Source: Sphingomonas sp. UBA1000
GTDB lineage: Bacteria; Pseudomonadota; Alphaproteobacteria; Sphingomonadales; Sphingomonadaceae
Direction: 5' to 3'
DNA: 5,792 nucleotides
Assembly: GCA_002291855.1 (NCBI GenBank)
Contig: DBAW01000207.1
Span: forward strand, 1-5,792
This document shows positions 1-5,409 of the stretch, in pieces. The notes under the pieces were generated by a model that worked only from the letters and a program-made list of their open reading frames with translations, ran no database searches and had not been told where the DNA came from. The stretch's first letter is position 1. Each line of letters begins with the position of its first letter. Position numbers and translations under genes: made by a program.

Positions 1-267
1 CAGGCGCTTGAACAGCTGATCCCCAATCACGACGAGCTGTTCGACAGCGTGCGCGGCATGGGCCTGATGCTGGGCCTGAAGCTCAAGTCGGACAGCCGGG
101 CCTTTGTCGCCCATCTGCGCGACCATCACGGCCTGTTGACGGTGGCGGCGGGCGACAATGTCGTGCGCGTGCTGCCGCCGCTCGTCATCGACGACAGCCA
201 TGTCGCCGAGTTCATCGACCGCCTGTCCGCCGGCGCGCGCAGCTATGCGCCCGCTCAGGCGGCCTGA
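1..267 (+). CDS. argD: Acetylornithine aminotransferase, C-terminal part (5' end outside window)
   Basis: This is a PLP-dependent class III aminotransferase of arginine synthesis, which converts N-acetylglutamate semialdehyde to N-acetylornithine in the cytoplasm. Only the last 88 residues are present, and the frame is open from base 1. Visible family features are the RGMGLMLGLKL strand (about residues 18-28 of the fragment) and the closing AAGDNVVRVLPPLVI segment, which in ArgD lies in the small C-terminal domain next to the active site. The PLP-binding lysine and the N-terminal domains lie upstream of the window. argF follows 53 bases downstream on the same strand, and this pairing supports ArgD over related class III aminotransferases such as succinylornithine or 4-aminobutyrate transaminase. 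The end looks normal, with a short Ala/Pro-rich tail and a TGA stop. Confidence 0.9.
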   Translation, partial: QALEQLIPNHDELFDSVRGMGLMLGLKLKSDSRAFVAHLRDHHGLLTVAAGDNVVRVLPPLVIDDSHVAEFIDRLSAGARSYAPAQAA

Positions 268-280
268 CACCTGAGCGGGC
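249..280 (+). repeat. Perfect 11-bp inverted repeat across the argD stop codon
   Basis: GCCCGCTCAGG (249-259) is exactly complementary to CCTGAGCGGGC (270-280), leaving a 10-base loop that contains the argD stop (265-267). No T-run follows, so it does not look like an ordinary intrinsic terminator. It could slow exonucleases or modulate expression between argD and argF. The rest of the spacer is very GC-rich and could form further pairing. The function is inferred only. Confidence 0.5.
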
Positions 281-310
281 GGGCCGGCCGGCAAGCGGCG
301 GCCCGGCCAG

Positions 311-314
311 GGAG
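311..314 (+). promoter_or_regulatory. Ribosome binding site choosing the argF start
   Basis: GGAG ends directly against an in-frame ATG at 315, which is too close to be used, but lies 6 bases before the ATG at 321. This favours 321 as the true start, giving a protein that begins MTRHFLDL, the usual opening of alphaproteobacterial ornithine carbamoyltransferases. Confidence 0.65.
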
Positions 315-320
315 ATGCTG

Positions 321-1262
321 ATGACCCGCCATTTTCTCGATCTGGGCGCGGTCGGCGCCGATGCGGTGGCCGCGATGCTGGCCGAGGCGCATGACCGCAA
401 GCGCGCGCGCGCCGGCTGGCCGCGCGGGCGCGTGGACGCCGACCGGCCGCTCGATGGCCATGTGCTGGCGATGATCTTCGAGAAAAGCTCGACCCGCACC
501 CGCGTGTCGTTCGACATGGCGATCCGCCAGCTCGGCGGCAGCGCGATCATCCTCGATTCCGGCACCACCCAGCTTGGCCGCGGCGAGACTGTGGCCGACA
601 CCGCGCGGGTGCTCGGCCGCTATGTCGATGCGATCATGATCCGCACCGATGATCCCGCCAAGCTGGACGAGCTGGCGCGCCATGCCGGGGTGCCGGTGAT
701 CAACGGCCTGACCGACCGGACGCATCCGTGCCAGATCCTTGCCGACATGCAGACCGTCACCGAACGCGGGCTGGCGCTGCCGGGCAGCAAATGGGCGTGG
801 CTGGGCGATGGCAATAATGTGCTGCATTCGATCATCGAGGCGGCCGGGCTGTTCGGTTTCTCGGTCGCCTGTGGCTGCCCCGATGGCTATGATCCCGATC
901 CCGCCATCGTCGCCGAGGCCAATGCCCGGCTGGCGGGCAGCAATGCCCGCGTCACCATCGAGCGCGATCCGGCGCGCGCGGCGGCGGGGGCCGATGTTGT
1001 CGTCACCGACACCTGGGTGTCGATGGGTCAGGCCGACAGCGCGGCCAAGATCCGCGCGATGACGCCCTATCAGGTCAATCCGCTGCTGATGGCGTCGGCG
1101 CGGCCGGGGGCGACCTTCCTCCACTGCCTGCCCGCCCATCGCGGCGAGGAGGCGACCGACGATATTCTCGACGGGCCGCAATCGGCGATCTGGGACGAGG
1201 CGGAAAACCGCCTCCACGCCCAGAAGGCGGTGCTGATGTGGTGTTTCGGGCTGATCGGATGA
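321..1262 (+). CDS. argF: Ornithine carbamoyltransferase
   Basis: This cytoplasmic enzyme joins carbamoyl phosphate and ornithine to give citrulline, the sixth step of arginine synthesis. The 313-residue protein is full length for the family. Key motifs are present and intact: the carbamoyl-phosphate loop SSTRTR (56-61), HPCQ (135-138), the ornithine-binding DTWVSMGQ (230-237) and HCLPAHRGEE (268-277), which carries the catalytic cysteine C269. The N-terminal carbamoyl-phosphate domain occupies about residues 1-140 and the ornithine domain about 150-300. The SMG and HCLP signatures separate it from aspartate carbamoyltransferase. The start at 321 is chosen from the GGAG spacing. It sits 53 bases after argD and its TGA overlaps the hslO ATG (ATGA), so the genes are very probably co-transcribed and translationally coupled. 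No arginine-responsive operator is visible; the operon promoter would lie upstream of the window. Confidence 0.97.
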   Translation: MTRHFLDLGAVGADAVAAMLAEAHDRKRARAGWPRGRVDADRPLDGHVLAMIFEKSSTRTRVSFDMAIRQLGGSAIILDSGTTQLGRGETVADTARVLGRYVDAIMIRTDDPAKLDELARHAGVPVINGLTDRTHPCQILADMQTVTERGLALPGSKWAWLGDGNNVLHSIIEAAGLFGFSVACGCPDGYDPDPAIVAEANARLAGSNARVTIERDPARAAAGADVVVTDTWVSMGQADSAAKIRAMTPYQVNPLLMASARPGATFLHCLPAHRGEEATDDILDGPQSAIWDEAENRLHAQKAVLMWCFGLIG

Positions 1263-2170
1263 CCGACACCCCCGAACCCGACCGGACGCTCGCCTTTGCG
1301 ATCATGGGGCGTCATGCGCGCGGCCGCTTCGTGCGGCTCGGGCCGACGCTCGATGCGGTGCTTGCCGCCCATGCCTATCCGCCGGCGATCGAAAAGCTGC
1401 TGGCCGAGGCGCTGGCGCTGACCGCGCTGCTCGGCTCGACGCTCAAGGACGAGGCCGGGCAGATGACGCTTCAGGCGCAGGCGCAGGGCGGCGTCGTCGA
1501 CCTGCTGGTGTGCGACTATCGCGGCGGCGAGCTGCGCGGCTATGTGCGCTTTGACGCGGATCGCCATGCCCAGATGCCTGCCGATCCGTCGCTGTTCGCG
1601 CTGTTCGGCACCGGCTATCTGGCGATCACCTTCGATCAGGCGGTGACCGGCGAGCGTTATCAGGGCATCGTCCCGCTGGAGGGCGGCTCGCTGGCCGAGG
1701 CGGCGGAGAGCTATTTCGCCCAGTCCGAACAGATCCCCAGCCTCGTGCGCATCGCCCATCGCCACCGCGACGGCGGCGGCTGCGTCGTCGGCGGGATGCT
1801 GCTCCAGCATCTGCCCGATGGCGAGGACGGGCGCGACCGGCTGCACACCCGGCTCGACCATCCCGAATGGGAACATGTCCGCGTGCTGGGCGAAACCATC
1901 CGGTTCGAAGAGCTGACCGATGCGGCGCTGCCGCTCGAAACGCTGGCCTGGCGGCTGTTCCATGAGGAAGACGATGTCCGCGTGCTCGGGGGGGCTGCAA
2001 TCCGCAAGGGCTGCCGCTGCAACACCGCCCATATCATCGACGTGCTGGCGCGGTTTCCGGAGGGCGAGCGCGCCGACATGGCCGATGAGCAGGGGGTGAT
2101 CCGCGTCGATTGCGCATTCTGCTCGATCGTCCACCCGATCCCGCTGGCGGAGATCGCCGGACGGTCATGA
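1259..2170 (+). CDS. hslO: Redox-regulated chaperone Hsp33
   Basis: Hsp33 is a cytoplasmic holdase. When reduced it is an inactive zinc protein; oxidative unfolding turns it into a binder of aggregating proteins. The 303-residue protein has the N-terminal core (GRHARGRFVRLG at about 17-28, the GYVRF strand, LFGTGYLAIT, then the YQGIVPLEGGSLAEA segment) and the C-terminal redox switch. The four zinc cysteines are C252 and C254 (CRC) plus C285 and C288 (CAFC). The gap of 31 positions from C254 to C285 equals that between C234 and C265 of E. coli Hsp33. The start at 1259 overlaps the argF stop as ATGA; an upstream in-frame ATG at 1238 would lie inside argF and is less likely. argD-argF-hslO order is common in alphaproteobacteria. 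A run of seven G (1988-1994) sits just before the switch, but the frame is intact. No terminator follows. Confidence 0.97.
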   Translation: MTDTPEPDRTLAFAIMGRHARGRFVRLGPTLDAVLAAHAYPPAIEKLLAEALALTALLGSTLKDEAGQMTLQAQAQGGVVDLLVCDYRGGELRGYVRFDADRHAQMPADPSLFALFGTGYLAITFDQAVTGERYQGIVPLEGGSLAEAAESYFAQSEQIPSLVRIAHRHRDGGGCVVGGMLLQHLPDGEDGRDRLHTRLDHPEWEHVRVLGETIRFEELTDAALPLETLAWRLFHEEDDVRVLGGAAIRKGCRCNTAHIIDVLARFPEGERADMADEQGVIRVDCAFCSIVHPIPLAEIAGRS

Positions 2171-2210
2171 ACAAAAGGGTAATATCGGGTCGTTAGGGCC
2201 GTATCCGCGC

Positions 2211-2216
2211 AGGAGG
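2211..2216 (+). promoter_or_regulatory. Strong Shine-Dalgarno site for the small exported-protein gene
   Basis: AGGAGG lies 8 bases before the ATG at 2225. It is the best ribosome binding site in the window and fixes the start of the following gene. The 54-base spacer after hslO (2171-2224) includes an unusually AT-rich patch (about 2167-2185, with TAATAT at 2180-2185) that could hold a weak promoter, but no convincing -35 element is seen. Confidence 0.7.
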
Positions 2217-2224
2217 GCAGGGCG

Positions 2225-2668
2225 ATGGCGGCAGGACGGGCAGTGGCGGTGATGCTGGCGGCAACGGCCATGTTCGGGCCGGCGCTGGCCGGTGCCATGC
2301 CCCCGGCGCGCGATGCGGTGCTGCCGCGGCTGACGGTGCTTGGCCGGATTCAGCCCGGCCTATGGGCGCTGCGCGACCGCGAGCCCGGCGGGCGCACCCG
2401 GCAGCAGTGCATCGCCGATCCCGACATTCTGGTGCAGCTGGCGCATCCCGGCCCGCGTTGCCAGAGCTTTGTCATCGACGATCAGCAGGCTGCCGGCACC
2501 GTGCATTACAGCTGCCCCGGCGCCGGGCATGGCCGGACGACGATCCGGCTGGAAACCCCCGCCCTGATCCAGATCGACAGCCAGGGCGTGACGGCGGGGG
2601 CGCCGTTCAACATGGCGGTCGAAGGGCGCAGGCTGGGCGATTGTCCGGCGGCGCGGCGCAGGCGCTGA
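2225..2668 (+). CDS. Small exported four-cysteine protein, DUF3617-like
   Basis: The function is unknown. The 147-residue protein starts with a clear Sec signal peptide (MAAGRAVAVMLAATAMFGPALAGA region, probable cleavage after about residue 22 or 24), so it is expected in the periplasm. The mature part has four cysteines (C62, C79, C97, C140), consistent with two disulfide bonds. The layout of a GLWALR strand near residue 45, a CIADP motif after the first cysteine, then HYSCPGAGHGRTTIRLETP and a final GDC is what I recall of DUF3617-type proteins of sphingomonads; this is recognition, not a search result. The tail is Arg-rich (RRRR). The start is supported by AGGAGG at 8 bases spacing and by the signal peptide. 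It lies 54 bases after hslO with no terminator between, so read-through from the arg operon is possible. Confidence 0.82.
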   Translation: MAAGRAVAVMLAATAMFGPALAGAMPPARDAVLPRLTVLGRIQPGLWALRDREPGGRTRQQCIADPDILVQLAHPGPRCQSFVIDDQQAAGTVHYSCPGAGHGRTTIRLETPALIQIDSQGVTAGAPFNMAVEGRRLGDCPAARRRR

Positions 2669-2699
2669 CGGGAGCGCCCCCGTCATCGGCAACATGCCG
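2666..2699 (+). repeat. Two small tandem hairpins at the end of the exported-protein gene
   Basis: TGACGGG (2666-2672, including the stop codon) pairs with CCCGTCA (2679-2685) across a 6-base loop. CGGCA (2687-2691) then pairs with TGCCG (2695-2699) across 3 bases. Neither is followed by a T-run, so any role in termination would need Rho or simple mRNA protection. From 2700 to about 2800 I see only one further weak hairpin (2775-2787, ATCCG/CGGAT) and no gene. Confidence 0.35.
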
Positions 2700-2803
2700 G
2701 ATGAATGGCGGGCAGGGGATGGCGACCTTTCCGCCTGGAGGGGCCGGACGGCGTTCCGGGACGGTATCGAAATGATCCGCTTCGGATGATCCCCAGCCCG
2801 TCG

Positions 2804-2819
2804 TTAAGCTGGCGTTTAC
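2804..2819 (+). promoter_or_regulatory. CtrA-like box upstream of the small RNA
   Basis: TTAAGCTGGCGTTTAC fits the alphaproteobacterial CtrA pattern TTAA-N7-TTAAC with a single change in the second half (TTTAC). It lies about 15-35 bases before the likely 5' end of the small RNA, a place where CtrA boxes often overlap the -35 region. No convincing sigma-70 -10 hexamer is evident, so the promoter itself is not defined. One near-match in a genome is weak evidence by itself. Confidence 0.35.
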
Positions 2820-2834
2820 GATGTTTGGGTTACC

Positions 2835-2922
2835 AGAACAGCGTGTCGCGTAGGCACGCTTTCCTCCCTAAAAGGCCGTGAGGCCAACTGGGCCGCCTCT
2901 GTCGAGGCGGCCCGTTTTATTT
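2835..2922 (+). ncRNA. mmgR: Trans-acting small RNA, MmgR/suhB (alpha-r8) family candidate
   Basis: The region has a complete small-RNA architecture. Hairpin 1 is 2840-2847 paired with 2853-2860 (8 pairs including one G-U, loop GCGTA). An unpaired core follows, reading UUUCCUCCCU (2860-2869; its first U may close hairpin 1), then a short GGCC/GGCC stem (2874-2877 with 2882-2885) capped by GUGA, a GNRA-type loop, and finally an intrinsic terminator. The exposed UUUCCUCCCU is the conserved core I know from MmgR, the alphaproteobacterial sRNA that in Sinorhizobium meliloti is Hfq-dependent and restrains polyhydroxybutyrate granule build-up; Rfam lists the family as suhB. The pyrimidine core is complementary to Shine-Dalgarno sequences, so it probably blocks translation of target mRNAs. 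No protein gene lies here and the size (80-90 nt) fits. The 5' end is uncertain by several bases and the family call rests on motif and layout. Confidence 0.75.
2890..2922 (+). terminator. Intrinsic terminator of the small RNA
   Basis: A perfect 10-bp stem, GGGCCGCCTC (2890-2899) with GAGGCGGCCC (2904-2913), has a 4-base TGTC loop and is followed at once by GTTTTATTT (2914-2922). It is the only hairpin in the window with a proper T-tract. Read on the minus strand the hairpin is not followed by Ts, so it should act one way only. Confidence 0.9.
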
Positions 2923-2941
2923 GGACGCTTTACTGGCAGTG

Positions 2942-2967
2942 GACGCCCCGGCACAGGCCGGGGCGTC
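2942..2967 (-). terminator. Strong hairpin after the receptor gene, without T-tract
   Basis: GACGCCCCGGC (2942-2952) and GCCGGGGCGTC (2957-2967) form a perfect 11-bp stem with a 4-base loop, beginning 6 bases beyond the receptor's stop codon in the direction of its transcription. The position fits a transcript end or 3' stabiliser. The following minus-strand sequence (CACTGCCAG) has no U-run, so it is not a standard intrinsic terminator. Confidence 0.5.
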
Positions 2968-2973
2968 GCCGGA

Positions 2974-5094
2974 TCAGAACGAGGTCTTGATCGACACCCG
3001 GATGTCGCGGCCGGCGAGCGGTGCGAAATCCTTGAGGAAGCTGGCATGGCGGCGGGCGACGACATCGAAGATGTTGTTCGCCTGCAGCATCAGTTCGGGC
3101 TTTTTCGGCCCGGTGCCCCAGGGGCGCCACGCGATCTGCGCGTTGACGAGGGTGAAGCCCGCCGTCTCGGTTTCGAAATCGGTGATGCGGTCCTGACGGA
3201 AGCTGCGCTCGATCTCGGCGCGGGCGGTCAGCCGGTCCGAGGTGGCGCTGATGCCGCCGAGCAGGCGCAGCGGCGGGATGCGCGGCACCGGCCCGACGCC
3301 GGGCAGGGTGGCGCGGACATAATCGGCCACGCCGTCGACCGCGATGTCCGCCCCGGCCACGCGGCCCAGCGTTGCGCCGATCTGCGCCTCGATCCCGTAG
3401 AAGCGCGCGCGCTGCTGGCGGAATTCGAAGATCGGCAGGCCTTCGTCGGGATCGACGCCGCCGGTCGCGTCTTCATAGATGAAGTTGCTGAACCGGTTGT
3501 AATAGGCCGACAGTTCAAAGTTCAGCCCCTTGTCGCCGCCGCGCAGCACCGCTTCGAGGCCGAGATTGCGTTCGGTGTCGAAGGTCGGATCGCCGATCTC
3601 GAACGCCTGAGTGCCCTTGTGCGGGCCGTTCGAGAACAGCTCTTCGGCCGAAGGCGCGCGCTCGGTGCGCGACAGGTTGACGCCCAGCCGCCAGCCGGGG
3701 GTGAACTCATAGGACGCCCCGACCGACCCCGACAGCGCGGTGAAGCGGCGGGTGACGTCGAACTCGGGCGATTCGACGCTGGTGCGCTCGATGCGACCGC
3801 CAAACTCGATCTTCCACTGGCCGCTGGTCAGCTCCTGCAGCGTGAACAGGCCAAACTGCTCGGTGCGGTTTTCGCGCAGGAACGCTTCCTCGCCGACGGC
3901 ATCGAAATCGCGGATGAAGAACTGGCCGCCGACCGCGCCCTTCCAGCCGCCGCGCTGCTGCTGGACCAGCTCGACCCGGCCCTCCATCGCCTCGCTGGTG
4001 AAGGTCGTGCCGATATCGCCTTCCGGCTCGATCTCGTCATGCGTGTAATCGGCATAGCCGAACCGGCCGCGCAGCAGCTCGAACAGCCCGCCGCCCAGAT
4101 TGAGCTCGCCGCGCACGTCGAGCCGCGTCTGGCGGATGTCGAGCGTGGGCGCTTCGCCCTCGCCGGTGGTCAGGTCGAAGCGCGCGGGGATGCCATAGAC
4201 GCTGTCATAACGGCTGACCGCAAAGCCCAGCGACCCGCCCGAGCCGATATAGGCCGCGCCGCCGGCCAGATCCCAGGTGCGCGCCTGGGTGTTGTCGATC
4301 CGGCCGCTGAGATCGGCCAGCTCGCGCACTTCGGGGTTGCTGCTCGCCAGCGCCTGCGTCCGCGCGCTGCGCGACAGCACCGGGCCGCCGACGCGCAGAT
4401 CGTCGCCGTCCAGATAGCTGCCGTCGAAATGCACGACGATGTTGTTGCTGACCGGCACGTCGACCGAGGCCGCGCCGAAAATCTGGTCCGCCGCCGAGCT
4501 GTAGCCGGCCAGCGTGTCGACATGCAGCTGCTCATCGGGCAGGCCGCGCGGCACGCGGCGATCCAGCACGTTGACGACGCCGCCGATCGCCGACGACCCG
4601 AATTGCAGCGCCGCCGGGCCGCGCAGCACCTCGATGCGCTCGGCCAGGAACGGGTTGATCGCCACCGCATGGTCGACCGAGGTGTTCGACACGTCGAAGC
4701 TGCCGATCCCGTCGGTCAGCACGCGGATGCGCTCGCCCTGAAAACCGCGCAGAACCGGGCGCGACGCGTTGGGGCCGAATGCGGTCGAGCTGACGCCCGG
4801 CAGCCGGGCCAGGGTTTCACCGATGGTCGGGCGCACTTCGCGCGCCAGCTCGGCCCCCGCCAGCACCGACACGCCGAACGGGATCGCCGCCCGGTCGCGC
4901 GCATAGGGCGCGGTGATGATGATGGTGGGCGCGCTTTCGACATGAAAATCGTCGGTCTGGCGCTGGGCCGGGGCGGGGCTGGCCCCCGATTGGCCGGCAG
5001 TCGACTGGTTGCCAGTCGATTGATTGGCGGTCGATTGAGCGGCGGCGGCGACCGGCATCAGCGCGACGCCGGCAAGCAGTGCGAAACGGATCAT
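2974..5094 (-). CDS. TonB-dependent outer membrane receptor, ZnuD-like
   Basis: This is an outer membrane beta-barrel that imports a ligand using energy from TonB-ExbBD. The 706-residue protein has a signal peptide (1-19, ending VAAAA), a low-complexity QST-rich linker (20-47), a TonB box-like APTIIITAP (55-63), a plug domain (about 70-185, with RPVLRGFQGERIRVLTDG at 112-129 and IEVLRGPAALQFGSSAIGG at 154-172) and a barrel to the final phenylalanine F706. The SVDHAV stretch after the plug's DGIGSFD, and ERAPSAEELFSNGPHKG (478-494) followed by FEIGDP, are signatures I associate with the ZnuD zinc-receptor group. An acidic/His patch, H352 to D360 (HDEIEPEGD), may be a metal-contacting loop. The long His-rich loop of some ZnuD proteins is missing, so heme or another metal complex remains possible. 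The start has GGGGA 4 bases upstream. A Zur-like site upstream supports zinc. Confidence 0.93.
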   Translation of the reverse strand: MIRFALLAGVALMPVAAAAQSTANQSTGNQSTAGQSGASPAPAQRQTDDFHVESAPTIIITAPYARDRAAIPFGVSVLAGAELAREVRPTIGETLARLPGVSSTAFGPNASRPVLRGFQGERIRVLTDGIGSFDVSNTSVDHAVAINPFLAERIEVLRGPAALQFGSSAIGGVVNVLDRRVPRGLPDEQLHVDTLAGYSSAADQIFGAASVDVPVSNNIVVHFDGSYLDGDDLRVGGPVLSRSARTQALASSNPEVRELADLSGRIDNTQARTWDLAGGAAYIGSGGSLGFAVSRYDSVYGIPARFDLTTGEGEAPTLDIRQTRLDVRGELNLGGGLFELLRGRFGYADYTHDEIEPEGDIGTTFTSEAMEGRVELVQQQRGGWKGAVGGQFFIRDFDAVGEEAFLRENRTEQFGLFTLQELTSGQWKIEFGGRIERTSVESPEFDVTRRFTALSGSVGASYEFTPGWRLGVNLSRTERAPSAEELFSNGPHKGTQAFEIGDPTFDTERNLGLEAVLRGGDKGLNFELSAYYNRFSNFIYEDATGGVDPDEGLPIFEFRQQRARFYGIEAQIGATLGRVAGADIAVDGVADYVRATLPGVGPVPRIPPLRLLGGISATSDRLTARAEIERSFRQDRITDFETETAGFTLVNAQIAWRPWGTGPKKPELMLQANNIFDVVARRHASFLKDFAPLAGRDIRVSIKTSF
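4993..5037 (-). repeat. Three imperfect 15-bp tandem repeats encoding QST[AG][NG]
   Basis: Just after the receptor's signal peptide, residues 20-34 read as three pentapeptides, QSTAN, QSTGN and QSTAG, and a degenerate QSGAS follows. At DNA level the units differ by a few bases. The unit is a multiple of three, so gain or loss of copies keeps the frame and would only change the length of the flexible linker before the TonB box. Confidence 0.75.
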
Positions 5095-5143
5095 GTCATC
5101 CCCAATGTTTTGATGATTCGTCGCGCCGTTACGCCGAAATGTA

Positions 5144-5155
5144 ATGTTATATCAA
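5144..5155 (-). promoter_or_regulatory. Zur-like operator upstream of the receptor gene
   Basis: On the minus strand this reads TTGATATAACAT, which agrees at 10 of 12 positions with the alphaproteobacterial Zur palindrome ATGTTATAACAT; the right eight bases (TATAACAT) are exact. It lies 50-61 bases before the receptor start, in an AT-rich island within very GC-rich DNA, so it is probably also the promoter region: TTGATA resembles a -35 hexamer, although no good -10 follows. Zur with zinc would repress the receptor. The left half of the palindrome is imperfect. Confidence 0.45.
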
Positions 5156-5326
5156 GCGGCCTTCGACGAGCGGCGTTCGCACAGAGGCGAGCGTGTGGCG
5201 TTGCGCCCCCCCGTCGCGCCCCCCGTCGCCTCCTTGCGCTCGCGTCCCTGCCGGGGCGAAGCCGCGCCCGTTCCAAACGCTTGCCCGCGCGGTCATTTTC
5301 CTTCACCTTTGCGTCAACGGAAAGAT

Positions 5327-5355
5327 GCGCGACCGGCCCCGCGGCCGGATCGCGC
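5327..5355. repeat. 12-bp inverted repeat with one bulge before the dehydrogenase gene
   Basis: GCGCGACCGGCC (5327-5338) pairs with GGCCGG-A-TCGCGC (5343-5355), with a 4-base loop and a single bulged A at 5349. It falls in the probable 5' untranslated region, 55-83 bases before the dehydrogenase start. It may be a regulator binding site or an mRNA structure. No T-run follows. Confidence 0.5.
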
Positions 5356-5409
5356 GCGGGCATGCCCCTGGCGGTTCACCCCCGGGGGCCTTCAGTGGAG
5401 TGGATGGAC

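Larger units (their letters stand above)
5095..5409. other. Divergent intergenic region between receptor and dehydrogenase genes
   Basis: This is 315 bases without a credible protein gene. Nearest the receptor is an AT-rich stretch with the Zur-like site. A direct repeat follows at 5203-5227, GCG-C7-GTC then GCG-C6-GTC. Near the dehydrogenase there is a long inverted repeat (5327-5338 with 5343-5355) and two exact 10-bp palindromes, GGGCATGCCC (5358-5367) and CCCCCGGGGG (5379-5388). A modestly AT-rich patch at 5293-5326 is the most likely place for the dehydrogenase promoter, but I could not pick a confident -35/-10 pair. No tRNA or sRNA-like structure with a terminator is visible. Confidence 0.6.

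Noticed and set aside
255..2134. Long open frames on the minus strand (255-1217 and 1070-2134) opposite argF and hslO
   Set aside because: They are antisense shadows of two well-recognised genes in GC-rich DNA. Their products are Arg/His/Ala-rich with no recognisable family and no ribosome binding site.
2167..2196. Nine-codon frame MNKRVISGR overlapping the hslO stop as ATGA
   Set aside because: It is too short to judge and no ribosome binding site is evident. The AT-rich sequence more likely reflects a spacer or weak promoter.
2362..2775. Alternative plus-strand frame of 137 residues overlapping the exported-protein gene
   Set aside because: It lacks a signal peptide, a ribosome binding site or a recognisable motif, whereas the frame at 2225 has all the signs of a real gene.
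2835..2922. Signal recognition particle RNA, 6S RNA or tRNA as the identity of the non-coding RNA
   Set aside because: There is no GGAAG-type SRP loop, no long 6S-like rod with a central bubble and no cloverleaf or CCA end. The exposed UUUCCUCCCU core with a terminator fits a trans-acting sRNA better.
5270..5274. GGAAC on the minus strand as a general-stress (EcfG) -35 element
   Set aside because: No GTT-type -10 element occurs at the required 16-18 base spacing.
5091..5363. Minus-strand frame of 90 residues ending in an ATGA overlap with the receptor start
   Set aside because: The product is Arg-rich low-complexity sequence. The frame runs through the C-run repeats and across the Zur-like promoter region, so it is probably chance despite the tidy overlap.
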